From contig CM062289.1 in the NCBI GenBank assembly GCA_031216915.1, forward strand, positions 446,424,910-446,488,909: 64,000 nucleotides of DNA. The letters are read 5' to 3'. The translations under genes and the position numbers were made by a program. Under the pieces are notes generated by a model, which did not search any database, had not been told where the DNA came from, and saw only the letters and a list, made by a program, of their open reading frames with translations. Origin of the DNA: Pictodentalium vernedei. Its lineage: Eukaryota > Mollusca > Scaphopoda > Dentaliida > Dentaliidae. Below are positions 22,655 through 32,383 of the stretch, piece by piece (position 1 is the stretch's first letter; the number at the start of each line of letters is the position of its first letter).

Positions 22655-22913
22655 AGTTCATCCTTTATCCAACTTAACGGCCAAAACCGGCCAGCGCTCT
22701 TCACAAAAATCACCATTAAATTTTCATTATTTTTTTTTTTTCATCTTTTGTCTCAAAAACATAGTGACGACCCCTCTTTGGAACGAGCTCATTGAGCTCG
22801 TTCCAATGAGTGGTCATAAGCTATGTTTTTGACGCCAAAAAATTAAAAAAATCAATTATTCGATAATTTTGTCTGCATGTGTCGTCTGCTTTTTATGTTA
22901 GGTAAAGGGTTAA
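22655..22913. mobile_element. piggyBac-like foldback MITE, shared by both arms
   Basis: Ends ATCCTTTATCCAAC and GTTAGGTAAAGGGTTAA. Central hairpin at about 22,756-22,830 pairs CATAGTGACGACCCCTC and GGAACGAGCTCATTGAGCTCGTTCC. The right-arm copy is 27,229-27,470, so the insertion predates the palindrome. Confidence 0.65.
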
Positions 22914-23131
22914 TAATATCAAAATTCATCGGGCGCCAACAATGAACTTGCATCTTGTTTGTTTGGAAATTAAATATTGTCAATCAAAACGAACTGAAAA
23001 GATAGAAAACAGTTCACCTCCCGAATTGCAACATTATTTCAGAGGTAAATAATGTCCAAATAACACGAAAAAATACCCAAGTTAATCTGTGAAATAGAAA
23101 CGATCACAATCCGAGATCAATGAATTACCCA

Positions 23132-23156
23132 CCCCCCCCCCCCCCCCCCCCCCCCC
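23132..23156. repeat. Poly-C tract (about 25 C)
   Basis: The right-arm equivalent at 27,067-27,073 is only a short G run, so the tract expanded or was mis-called in one arm. Long C/G runs also occur near 21,569, 27,790, 28,014, 28,745 and 38,150. Confidence 0.85.
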
Positions 23157-23214
23157 TTTTAATTCCCGCACTGTTGTCTTCGTTCAGTGTGAATCATTTC
23201 ATTCTTCACTTCAG

Positions 23215-23325
23215 GTTGGAATAGTGAACAAGGAAAACGTAACCAAGTCTGCTGTTGAGAAATCCCCTGAACCAGAGAAGCCAAGTCGCGTGAACTTGGC
23301 AGCACGTCAGTTGTGCCGGTACTGA
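23215..23325 (+). CDS. Exon-like ORF preserved in both arms (left copy)
   Basis: A 36-codon open stretch to TGA directly follows a good splice-acceptor-like sequence (TTCATTCTTCACTTCAG). The product begins VGIVNKENVTKSAVEK and includes SPEPEKPSRVNLAARQL. The right-arm copy (26,899-27,009, minus) keeps the frame, acceptor and stop, with only about four nucleotide differences in 111, two of them changing residues near the C-terminus. It resembles the last coding exon of a captured host gene, but I do not recognise the protein and see no upstream exon. Confidence 0.35.
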   Translation, partial: VGIVNKENVTKSAVEKSPEPEKPSRVNLAARQLCRY

Positions 23326-23512
23326 AAAAAACACAGTGCAGACATGAAAAAAAAAACCTTCTCTTTTTCGTCAGATTCGAAAGGTTTGCCCAGCGAAAAC
23401 TCAGAATTTTGATCTGGCGGGCAAATCAGTAGAATAGGCGGGAAGCCGCCCAATTATTTTCACTAAATCTGTACACAAGATAAATATAAGTTCCAAGATG
23501 TTATTGCAAGAG

Positions 23513-23585
23513 GTGTTGCTGGCCGAGTGGTAACGCGTTGGTCTACGGATCTCAAGGTAGTGAGTTCGAATCCCATAGGAGGCAA
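23513..23585 (+). tRNA. tRNA-like sequence a (left)
   Basis: A-box-like TGGCCGAGTGGTAACGC and B-box-like GAGTTCGAATCCC at tRNA spacing; D-arm of the Leu/Ser type. The acceptor stem does not close well, so this is tRNA-derived rather than a clear functional gene. Partner: 26,635-26,708. Confidence 0.4.
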
Positions 23586-23838
23586 TTTTTTGACAGAATC
23601 GTCAAAAAATTTTAAAAAAATTTTGACTTTTTTCGTAAAATCCCACTTATTTTCGCTTTGGCGGCAGTCTTACTCATCCTTCACTTACCTTGAGTTCACT
23701 TACTACTCTACTTACCTTTCAACTATCCTTGTCCAACACCTCTCTTCTGTTTATCTTGTGTCATTTTTATTTTTTTTGAGTTTTATATGTTTCATTTTAG
23801 TTTGTTGGTTTAGTTTATTGTGTTTATTTCAGTTTAGT

Positions 23839-23912
23839 ATGGCGGGGGTTCGAACTCCCGACCTCGAGCATCGCAGCCCGCGTTTCTACCGATCGCGCTA
23901 TCACGGTTATGA
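23839..23912 (-). tRNA. tRNA-like sequence b (left)
   Basis: Minus strand: TGATAGCGCGATCGGTAGAA (A-box region), CGGGCTGCGATGCTCG (anticodon-arm region), GGGAGTTCGAACCCCC (closed T-arm). The T-arm is well formed; the acceptor stem is not. Partner: 26,311-26,388. Confidence 0.45.
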
Positions 23913-24011
23913 TAACAGATGATCGAATCTTCGCCAGATTTCTAATTATTTATTCTGAAACAACGAAAGAAGTTATGTCAGTAAGAGCGGAAAAGAATTC
24001 ACCAGTTTACT

Positions 24012-24085
24012 GCTTGTGGGATTCGAACCCAAGACCACGAGGTTTGCAGTCCGCGTCGATACCGATTGCACTATCACGACTTCGA
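24012..24085 (-). tRNA. tRNA-like sequence c (left)
   Basis: Minus strand: TGATAGTGCAATCGGTATCG, GCGGACTGCAAACCTCG, TTGGGTTCGAATCCCA. T-arm pairs well. Partner: 26,139-26,214. Confidence 0.45.
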
Positions 24086-24289
24086 TAATTAGTTGTCCAG
24101 CATTCAGAAGAGTTCTAATTGATGAGTTCCGAATGGAACACGGCGAATGAAGTTATACCGAATGGGAGAATAAAGCGCTTTTAAAAAATAATATTCGATT
24201 GTCAGTCTAATTTGATAGCACAAATGAGGATAAGCACTCAACAGTCAACAAATTTCTTTTCCCGAAACAAGATTTACAAAATAAGGTTT

Positions 24290-24382
24290 TACGGGGTTCG
24301 AACCTCCTCCGCCAGACAATCGTGTTTGAAACTTATAATAAGATACACGATTTGTCACCTTTACCAACTCGGCTATCAGAAC
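24290..24382 (-). tRNA. tRNA-like sequence d (left), extended anticodon arm
   Basis: Minus strand: a textbook A box (TAGCCGAGTTGGTAAAGG) and B box (GAGGTTCGAACCCCG), with an enlarged anticodon arm. AATCGTGT pairs perfectly with ACACGATT around a 19-nt loop, like an intron-bearing tRNA. The T stem is imperfect. Two copies exist in the right arm. Confidence 0.45.
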
Positions 24383-24572
24383 ATGACAGTTAGGTCTGAC
24401 ACACTGGTCATAATGTTCATATCACCATCTTTATATTTTTCCAACGCGGATGAGTTCAGTAAAATAATATGCTGAAGTTCTTGTTAAAACGCGTTTTTCT
24501 TCTTTAAACCGTCGTAAAATTTCGTCTCAATACAATACACTCAGTTATTTTCAGATAAGATTAACGCAACAT

Positions 24573-24672
24573 CCAATACAAGATTCGAAGCTTTGACCTC
24601 ACGTACCAGACTTTTAACACCAATAAAACACAAAAACACAGCGCCTCTACCGACTTGGCTATGGATAATCCG
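24573..24672 (-). tRNA. tRNA-like sequence e (left), extended anticodon arm
   Basis: Minus strand: ATAGCCAAGTCGGTAGAGGC (A box), then about 40 nt of extended arm and AAGCTTCGAATCTTG at the B-box position. The right copy has the better B box (AAGGTTCGAATCTTG). Partner: 25,403-25,510. Confidence 0.4.
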
Positions 24673-24828
24673 ACAAAAATCTTCAGAATTTACTGAACGC
24701 TTGTCCTTAATCGAAACACAAGATCGATTTAAAAGTGAAATGTGGGGACAACAAAATCACTTCTCCGCCTTTTAATTGCCGCCTCCACGGATTTTTATTC
24801 CGAAGAAATTTTTTTCAAAACAAGGTTA

Positions 24829-25250
24829 GTTAGGAAATTTTTTGCAAGTGTCTTTTTTCATGTTAGGTAAAGGGGTGCGTGTGTGGCTTTGTATTTTTCG
24901 AAGGCGTACAATGGCTCACTTCATCTCTGAGGCATCAATAAATCACCGACAATACGTAAATTTATACAAAGCCCGACGCGTCTGCACCAAGCCACCGACT
25001 TGTATCATCGTCGTCAGACCTAGATTATACATAAACGACTGATCTATATAGAAACAGCCTAGTATAAGCTACCAGCTTGTTGCTGAATCCATTTCCATTA
25101 ATGTTTTGTGCTCGATGATACTTGTAGCATTATCGCACTCGATTTCTGTAACTTTCTTTAAACTTTGGAAATAAATATTGTTTAAACTAAATACGGATGT
25201 CTCATTCTATCTGATGACAGCGGATCGACTCCGGGTGGATCTTTTACGTA
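24829..25250. other. Axis spacer of the palindrome
   Basis: The arms meet at CAAAACAAGG (ending about 24,828) and CTTGTTTTG (from about 25,250); the DNA between is not self-complementary. Its start (24,829-24,875) resembles one half of a piggyBac-like MITE, ending GTTAGGTAAAGGGG. It then runs into a LINE-like 3' end finishing AAATAAATATTGTTTAAACT near 25,190, the same terminus as the LINE fragment ending about 9,598. About 55 bases up to 25,250 are unassigned. The spacer therefore looks like broken-element DNA rather than a designed loop. Confidence 0.6.
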
Positions 25251-25402
25251 AATCTTGTTTTGAAAAAAAATTTCTTCGGAATAAAAATCCGTGGAGACGT
25301 CAATTAAAAGGCGGAGAAGTGATTTTTTATCCCCACATTTCCCTTTTAAATCGATCTTGTGTTTCGAATAAGGACAAGCGTTCAGTAAATTCTACAGATT
25401 CT

Positions 25403-25510
25403 TGTCGGATTCTCCATAGCCAAGTCGGTAAAAGCGCTGTGTTTTTGCGTTTTATTGGTGTTAAAAGTCAGGTACGGGAGGTCGAAGGTTCGAATCTTGT
25501 ATTGGATGTT
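25403..25510 (+). tRNA. tRNA-like sequence e' (right)
   Basis: CATAGCCAAGTCGGTAAAAGC, an extended arm with GCGTTTTATTGGTGTTAAAA, then GAAGGTTCGAATCTTG. About 93% identical to the left copy over the surrounding 230 bases by eye. Confidence 0.4.
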
Positions 25511-25698
25511 GCGTGAATCGTATCTGAAAATAACAGAGAATTGTATTGAGTCGAAATTTCACGACGGTTTAAAGAAGAAAGACGTTTTTAAACAAGAACT
25601 TCAGCATATTATTTCGCTGAACTCATCCGCGTTGAAAAAATAGAAAGATGGTGATAATACTGATATGACCAGTATGTCATTGTCAGCTCCAACTGTCA

Positions 25699-25792
25699 TG
25701 TCCCGATAGCTGAGTTGGTAAAGGTGACAAGTGCGTTCTTTATTATTAGTTTCAAACACAATTGTCTTGCGGAGGAGGTTCAAAAAATAGAA
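25699..25792 (+). tRNA. tRNA-like sequence d'1 (right)
   Basis: CGATAGCTGAGTTGGTAAAGG at the A-box position, then GCGGAGGAGGTTCAAAAAAT, where the B box is lost. Apparently a decayed duplicate of d'2, 140 bp away. Confidence 0.35.
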
Positions 25793-25837
25793 GGATGGTG
25801 ATATGAACATTATGACCAGCGTGTCAGAACTAACTGT

Positions 25838-25938
25838 CATGTTCTGATAGCCGAGTTGGTAATGGTGGTAAATCGCGTTCTTTATTTTTAGTTTCAAACA
25901 TGACTGTCTGGCGGAAGAGGTTCGAACCCCGAAAGATC
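25838..25938 (+). tRNA. tRNA-like sequence d'2 (right)
   Basis: TGATAGCCGAGTTGGTAATGG and GAGGTTCGAACCCCG retained; the extended arm is present but its stem is weaker than in the left copy. Confidence 0.4.
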
Positions 25939-26138
25939 TTATTTTGTAAATGTTGTTTCGGGAAAAGAAATTTGTTGACTGTTGAGTTCTTATCCTCATT
26001 TGTGCTATAAAATTACACTGACAATTGAATATTATTTTATAAAAGAGCTTTATTCTCCCATTCAGCAAAACGTCCTTCGCGGTGTTCCATTCGGAACGCA
26101 TTAATTAGAACTCTTCTGAACAGTGGACAATTAATTGC

Positions 26139-26214
26139 GGAAATCGTGGTAGTGCACTCGGTATCGACGCGGACTGTTAACCTCGTGGTTCTGGGTTCGA
26201 ATCCTACAAGCAGC
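26139..26214 (+). tRNA. tRNA-like sequence c' (right)
   Basis: GTGGTAGTGCACTCGGTATC, GCGGACTGTTAACCTCG and CTGGGTTCGAATCCTAC. The anticodon-loop region differs from the left copy (GTTAACC against GCAAACC). Confidence 0.4.
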
Positions 26215-26310
26215 AAACCGGAATATTCTTTTCCGCTCTTACTGACAAAACTTCTTTCATTGTTTCAGAACATAATAATTAGAAATCTGGCGAAGATTCG
26301 ATCATCTGTT

Positions 26311-26388
26311 ATCATAACCGTGATAGCGCGATCGGTAGAAACGCGGGCTGCGATGCTCGAGGTCGGGAGTTCGAAGCCCCGCGATACT
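26311..26388 (+). tRNA. tRNA-like sequence b' (right)
   Basis: GTGATAGCGCGATCGGTAG, CGGGCTGCGATGCTCG and GGGAGTTCGAAGCCCCG. Nearly identical to the left copy. Confidence 0.4.
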
Positions 26389-26634
26389 AAACTGAAATAA
26401 ACACGATAAACTAAACCAACAAACTAAAATGAAACATATAAAACTAAAAAAAAATAAAAATAACACAAGATAAACAGAAGAGAGGTGTTGGACAAGGATA
26501 GTTGAAAGGTAAGTAGTAGGTGAACTCAAGGTAAGTGAAGGGTGAGTAAGACTGCCGCGAAAATGGGTGGGATTTTACCAAAAAAGTCAAAATTTTCTCT
26601 TTTTTTCTCATTTTTTGACGATTCTGTCAAAAAA

Positions 26635-26708
26635 TTGCCTCCTATGGGATTCGAACCCACTACTGAGATCCGAAGACCAACGCGTTACCACTCGGCCAGC
26701 AACACCTC
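26635..26708 (-). tRNA. tRNA-like sequence a' (right)
   Basis: Minus strand: TGGCCGAGTGGTAACGC and GTGGGTTCGAATCCCAT, with a T-arm that closes better than in the left copy. Confidence 0.45.
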
Positions 26709-26898
26709 TTATAATAATATCTTGGAACTTATATTTATCTTGTGTACAGATTTAGTGAAAATAATTGGGCGGCTTCCCGCCTATTCTAAGTAATTGCCCG
26801 CCAGTTAGAATTTTTGAGTTTTCGCTGGGCAAGAACCTTTCGAATCTGACGAAAAAGGTATGGGTTTTTTTTTGCATGCCTGCGCTGTGTTTTTTTTT

Positions 26899-27009
26899 TC
26901 AGTACAGGTACAACTGACGTGCTGCCAAGTTCACGCGACTTGGCTTCTCTGGTTCAGGAGATTTCTCAACAGCAGACTTGGTTACGTTTTCCTTGTTCAC
27001 TATTCCAAC
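26899..27009 (-). CDS. Exon-like ORF preserved in both arms (right copy)
   Basis: Same 36-codon frame, acceptor-like CTTCACTTCAG and TGA as 23,215-23,325. The ending differs: LYLY here, LCRY on the left. This stretch looks at least as conserved as its surroundings although both flanks have indels. Confidence 0.35.
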   Translation of the reverse strand, partial: VGIVNKENVTKSAVEKSPEPEKPSRVNLAARQLYLY

Positions 27010-27228
27010 CTGAAGTGAAGAATGAAATGATTCACACTGAACGAAGACAACATTGCGGGAATTAAAAGGGGGTGTTGTAATTAATTGATCTCGGATTGTG
27101 ATCGTTTCTATTTCACAGATTAATTTGAGTATTTTTTCGTGTTATTTGGGTATTATTTATCTCTGAAATAATGTTCCAAACAAACAAGATGAAAGTTCAT
27201 TGTTGGCGCCCGATGAATTTTGATATTA

Positions 27229-27470
27229 TTAACCCTTTAGTAGGCTTTGCTAACATAAAAACCAGACGACACTTGCAGACAAAATTATTGAATAACTGAT
27301 TTTTTTTTCAAAAACATACCTTGTGACCCCTCATTGGAACGAGCTCAATGAGCTCGTTCCAAAGAGGAATCACAAGCTATGTTTTTGAGACCAAAAAATG
27401 AATAAAATAATGTAAATTTAATGGTAATTTTTGTGAATTGTGCTGGCCGTTTCGTTGGGTAAAGGGTTGA
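27229..27470. mobile_element. piggyBac-like foldback MITE (right copy)
   Basis: Starts TTAACCCTTTAGTAGG; ends GGTAAAGGGTTGA, so one target site has decayed. Hairpin at about 27,312-27,388 around GGAACGAGCTCAATGAGCTC. Partner of 22,655-22,913. Confidence 0.65.
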
Positions 27471-27530
27471 GGGTGAACTTTGCTTGATTGTGGTTTATGA
27501 CAGAAATGGAATGTTTGAGTTTTAATCGTT

Positions 27531-27728
27531 TTGGAAAGCCGAAGGGAGAAATTTTTCATGAAAAACACGGCAAAAACAAAGCAAGCAGTGAAACAGAAAC
27601 GATCACCAACAGAGGACAATGGATTTCACACCTCATTCATAGCCAACAGTTACTGCCGCCCTGTGATGAATGTTTGCCAGCTGACTCTTCAGGTTTTCAT
27701 AAGAGAAGAATCACGGGCCAATATTTGA
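27531..27728 (+). CDS. Short ORF preserved in both arms (right copy)
   Basis: 65 codons, starting here at TTG; partner of 22,412-22,603 with the same blocks KQAVKQKRSPT and DNGFHTSFIAN. Function unknown; may be chance. Confidence 0.3.
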   Translation: MESRREKFFMKNTAKTKQAVKQKRSPTEDNGFHTSFIANSYCRPVMNVCQLTLQVFIREESRANI

Positions 27729-28282
27729 AAAGCAAATGGAAACTGAGTTGCGAAATCTCATAAACTGCAACAAAGCCGTGAAATGCGTACCCCCCCCCCC
27801 CCCAAACAAACAACTAAAAAAAATCGCTTCCTCGTCAAATTTTAAAGCACGTGCAACGGAGTCAATGAAAGAACACGAGGAACCCAAGATACTCTTCTAT
27901 ATAATTTTGAAAAAGCAACGGGGAAGGGGTGGGGTGGGGTGGTGGGGTCAAGGAGAAATTTTGACTAGGAATATGGATTTTCAGTTGGTGGGAAGTCTCC
28001 AATTCTCAACTGACCCCCCCCCCCCCCCGACTGCCGAACAACCAAGTTTTTAGAAGACAATTTGCACCCCTTCTGGTGAAGAAATCCGAATGTACCCTCT
28101 CCCCTTTTTTCGAAATATGGGACCTTTGGGTTCTAGAGTTGGAAATTTCGCCCCACTTAGAAAATCCCATGAAATTTAACAATCACCAATTTACTGTTAG
28201 AAATGGTAACACCAACAAATAAAATGCCACGAAATTTAATACCAATAGTACCCTAGATTTTGTAATTTCCAGCTGTTGGTAA

Positions 28283-28390
28283 ATTGTGTTTATTTATTTG
28301 TTTATTGGTGTTTAAGGTCACATATTCTGCACAATTGCAAATCGTGGCCGCAATATGGAGATAAAGTCAAGTTTAGTCAATCGTTTGTAA
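28283..28390 (-). repeat. SINE 3' fragment
   Basis: On the minus strand it ends GACCTTAAACACCAATAAAC; partner of the 3' half of 21,673-21,876. The head is missing from this arm. Confidence 0.45.
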
Positions 28391-28744
28391 GTCTATTTCA
28401 CAAAAAAAAAAACTTGCGAGAATAAATATATTTTGCCATAATATCGGAACCGACCACAGACACGAATCTAGCAGGCTGATATATCCCTGCTGTGACTATT
28501 CAGCATTGTCAGACATTGTTTTGACCCTTTTATACAATAAGCCTAGAACAGGGTACATGCTGGGAAGAAAAGATTTTCAACGCTATTCAAAGCCCTTTCT
28601 CGACATTTTCCAGCTTCTTTCAACGCCATATAATAGCCAAATTCAAGGATTTTCAAGGTTCTGCCTCCACTAGTCCTTACTAGCACCATTCACTCAACAC
28701 CCATCCTCGCACTTCCCTTCAAGGGAAGTGGGAGGTGTGTGTGT

Positions 28745-28766
28745 GGGGGGGGGGGGGGGGGGGGGG
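28745..28766. repeat. Poly-G tract (22 G)
   Basis: Lies where the left arm has GGGGGTAATTTACCCCC. Such tracts hinder sequencing and may be mis-sized. Confidence 0.85.
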
Positions 28767-29046
28767 TAAAGACCGGAGGATTCAAGTATGGACTACGACT
28801 TCACGATCTCTGGAAAATGAAAGATAAATTGATTTGTGGGCGTTTTTATTTCGTGAATATTCAAGGCTTTTCGAGTCCTCTAGGCCTATTTTCCAGAATT
28901 TCAAGGCCTTTATTCAATTCAAGGCCATTCCATGAATCCAAAACCCCACAGGATTACCGTAAGACAACTCACAACATTTTATTTTCCTGCACGAACTAAA
29001 CATTATGATGTTTCGTTTCAACGACATAACGAGGGGTCATAGTATA

Positions 29047-29356
29047 ATAATAATATAATAATAACACTTCGACCGGCCGCTGATTTGTCGCGGTTCTCGT
29101 ATGAAAATGCCTTGGTTAACCCTGTTCTACCAACTGCCTCCCTATTCCCACGCTTCTTCTCACCTACAACACTCGGAGACGAACTGCTTGATGACATCCC
29201 TTGCCCCATTCTTCCCAATCTCTCCGATTAGTATATTAACCCTCTCCTTTGAATCTACCCCTAACCATATGTCCTTCATTCTCCCATCCCACTTCCCCAT
29301 TATACTCCCCGTGAATCTTGTTCTTTTAGACTGGTATTTTGGGCATTCTAGAAGAT
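29047..29356 (-). mobile_element. Short 5'-truncated LINE, family A
   Basis: The 3'-most 310 bp of the family at 16,304-18,630, with the shared terminus (CCGCGACAAATCAGCGGCC then a TTATTA-rich tail). Perfect 8-bp duplications ATAGTATA at 29,039-29,046 and 29,357-29,364. The left arm near 20,815 holds the empty site. Encodes only the RT C-terminal tail. Confidence 0.85.
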
Positions 29357-29649
29357 ATAGTATATATAAGCTATGTGTGACAGACAGAAAATTGAAGGAA
29401 ACAGTTGAATGTCAGCCTCTGTGTGTTGCGTTATTCTGATTTGACCAATACACTGCGTGAAGGTGTAACATGACTTGCATTTGAATTTTGAAAACTTCAG
29501 TGGATTTGTTTTTCATTCAGACCTACTTTTGACCTCTGAAACTGACATTTTAAGAGCTTTTGGACCCCCACAGGGTTTATTCTGTTGGAGCCCAGTATGG
29601 GCCCATGATTGACTAAGGATTGGGAGATCACACCCAATGAACTCTGTCA

Positions 29650-31616
29650 AACAAGATATAACAGAATAAATGCTCAGTTCGTATCTAGAATACAGGAACG
29701 TGGTCATATGAAATAAAATAGAATAAATGCGGAGTTTGTCTCTAGGATACAGGAAAGTGGTCAAATCACTATCAAACAGGATACAACAGAATAAGTGCTG
29801 AGTTTATCTCTAGAATACAGGAAAGTGGTCAAATCACTATCAAACAAGATACAATAGAATAAGTGCTGAGTTTATCTCTAGAATACAGGAAAGTGGTCAA
29901 ATCACTATCAAACAAGATACAATAGAATAAGTGCTGAGTTTATCTCTAGAATACAGGAAATTGGTCAAATCACTATCAAACAAGATACAATAGAATAAGT
30001 GCTGAGTTTATCTCTAGAATACAGGAAAGTGGTCAAATCACTATCAAACAAGATACAATAGAATAAATACCCAGTTTATCTCTAGAATACAGGAAAGTGG
30101 TCAAACCACTATCAAACAGGATACAATAGAATAAGTGCTGAGTTTATCTCTAGAATACAGGAAAGTGGTCAAATCACTATCAAACAGGATACAATAGAAT
30201 AAATGCTCAGTTTGTCTCTAGAATACAGGGAAGTGGTCAAATCACTATCAAACAAGATACAATAGAATAAGTGCTGAGTGTATCTCTAGAATACAGGAAA
30301 GTGGTCAAAGCACTATCAAACAAGATACAATAGAATAAGTGCTGAGTTTATCTCTAGAATACAGGAAATTGGTCAAACCACTATCAAACAAGATACAATA
30401 GAATAAGTGCTGAGTTTATCTCTAGAATACAGGAAGGTGCTCAAATCACTATCAAACAAGATACAATAGAATAAATGCTCAGTTTGTCTCTAGAATGCAG
30501 GGAAGTGGTCAAACCACTATCAAACAAGATACAATAGAATAAGTGCTGAGTTTATCTCTAGAATACAGGAAAGTGGTCAAATCACTATCAAACAAGATAC
30601 AATAGAATAAATGCTCAGTTAGTATCTAGAATACAGGGAAGTGGTCAAGTCACTATCAAACAAGATACAATAGAATAAATGCTCAGTTTGTCTCTAGAAT
30701 ACGGGGAAGTGGTCAAATAACTGTCAAACAAGATACAATAGAATAAATGCTCAGTTTGTCTCTAGAATGCAGGGAAGTGGTTAAATCACTATCAAACAAG
30801 ATACAATAGAATAAATGCTCAGTTTATCTCTAGAATACAGGAAAGTGGTCAAATCACTATCAAACAGGATACAATAGAATAAATGCTCAGTTTGTCTCTA
30901 GAATACAGGAAGGTGGTCAAATCACTATCAAACAAGATACAATAGAATAAATGCTCAGTTTGTCTCTAGAATGCAGGGAAGTGGTCAAACCACTATCAAA
31001 CAAGATACAATAGAATAAGTGCTGAGTTTATCTCTAGAATACAGGAAAGTGGTCAAATCACTATCAAACAAGATACAATAGAATAAATGCTCAGTTTGTC
31101 TCTAGAATGCAGGGAAGTGGTCAAATCACTATCAAACAAGATACAATAGAATAAATGCTCAGTTTGTCTCTAGAATACAGGGAAGTGGTCAAATCACTGT
31201 CAAACAAAGTGCAATAGAATAAATGCTCAGTTTGTCTCTAGAATGCAGGGAAGTGGTCAAATCACTATCAAACAAGATACAATAGAATAAATGCTCAGTT
31301 TGTCTCTAGAATACAGGGAAGTGGTCAAATCACTGTCAAACAAAGTGCAATAGAATAAATGCTCAGTTTGTCTCTAGAATGCAGGGAAGTGGTCAAATAA
31401 CTGTCAAACAAGATACAATAGAATAAATGCTCAGTTAGTATCTAGAATACAGGGAAGTGGTCAAGTCACTATCAAACAAGATACAATAGAATAAATGCTC
31501 AGTTTGTCTCTAGAATACAGGGAAGTGGTCAAATCACTGTCAAACAAAGTGCAATAGAATAAATGCTCAGTTTATTTCTGGAATACAGGGAAGTGGCTGA
31601 ACCACTGTCAAACAAG
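29650..31616 (-). repeat. 68-bp satellite, right arm, about 29 units
   Basis: Same unit as 19,240-20,545 but inverted and expanded. Two subfamilies alternate: ...GTGCTGAGTTTATCTCTAGA... and ...ATGCTCAGTTTGTCTCTAGA..., with higher-order blocks. One more unit lies beyond the LINE insertion (32,384-32,450). Arm-specific variants show homogenisation within each arm. Confidence 0.9.
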
Positions 31617-31622
31617 ATACAT

Positions 31623-32383
31623 ATAATAATAACACTTTGGCCGGCCGCTGATTTGTCGCGGTTCTCGTATGGGAAGGCCTTGGTTACCCCTGTTCTACCA
31701 ACTGCCTCCCTATTTCCATGCTTCTTCTCTCCTCCCAACACTCGGAGACGAACTGCTTGATGACATCCCTTGCCCCATTCTTCCCAATCTCTCCAATTAG
31801 CATATTAACCCTCTCCTTTGAATCATCCCCTAACCACATGTCCTTCATTCTCCCATCCCACTTCTCCATTATACTCCCTGTGAATCTTGTTCTTTTAGGC
31901 TGGTATTTTGGGCATTCTAGAAGAAAGTGTTCCAGGGTCTCCACCACGCCCAAATTACACATCTGGCACTCCTTTTCACTGTTTTTTCCCAATTTTTCCC
32001 ATCAGCTCCAGGGACCGCAACCTCAGCTTGAACAACAGTGACCCCAAAAGGTGCCATCAAGGTACTCTTCAAAACCAGGCTTTTCTTTATCATGCAGGCC
32101 ACCCAAAAATCTCTTTGATTTGACCCCCTCTCGCCAATTACGGTTACAATCCTCCATGACCCTTTCTCTGACGATCTTTTTACCCTGGTTTGCCCCAACG
32201 TCAAGGTCCGAGATCTCCAATGAGTAGTTTTCTACTGGCTCCCTCACTTGGACCATCCACCCCATCTTGATATTTGAGTTGAAAGTTCTCAGGAACATTA
32301 CTTTACACCATCGGCTATCAAGGAGATTTACCAAATAATTAAGATAACTGAGTTTCAATAGGTCTATCCTGACCATGATCCTC
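31623..32383 (-). mobile_element. 5'-truncated LINE, family A, inserted in satellite
   Basis: About 760 bp of the family 3' end, flanked by ATACAT (31,617-31,622 and 32,384-32,389). Encodes RT C-terminal sequence including the zinc-finger-like CQMCNLGVVETLEHFLLECP block, now spread over overlapping frames, so it is decayed. Inserted into a satellite unit. Confidence 0.85.

Larger units (their letters stand above)
367..24828 (+). repeat. Left arm of giant imperfect palindrome
   Basis: This arm reads as the reverse complement of 25,251-62,682. Landmarks pairing in mirrored order: 367-620 with 62,682-61,930; 1,000-1,300 with 61,700-61,430; 2,430-2,760 with 46,620-46,260; 5,480-5,600 with 42,370-42,260; 6,150-6,720 with 39,080-38,560; 14,430-14,560 with 35,840-35,450; 15,780-16,240 with 34,450-33,110; 18,650-19,060 with 33,050-32,690; 21,000-21,400 with 28,990-28,500; 23,215-24,828 with 27,009-25,251. 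The arm starts with AATTTCGATGTAGCGAAAGC, found inverted at the far end. Sampled identity is about 93-96% by eye. Left-specific insertions include 628-880, 1,600-1,895, 4,218-4,795, 6,849-8,148, 8,378-9,600, most of 9,600-13,700, 14,161-14,397, 14,802-15,131, 15,187-15,438 and 16,304-18,630. Confidence 0.92.

Noticed and set aside
23527-23922. 131-codon frame beside tRNA-like units a and b
   Set aside because: Covers two tRNA-like sequences and low-complexity Phe/Leu sequence; the mirrored frame at 26,302-26,529 is on the same DNA only by symmetry.
25178-25516. 112-codon frame across the axis boundary
   Set aside because: Spans spacer and tRNA-like sequence, with no counterpart in the other arm.
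23513-26708. Functional nuclear tRNA gene cluster
   Set aside because: A and B boxes fit, but acceptor stems pair poorly and several T stems are imperfect; called tRNA-like only.
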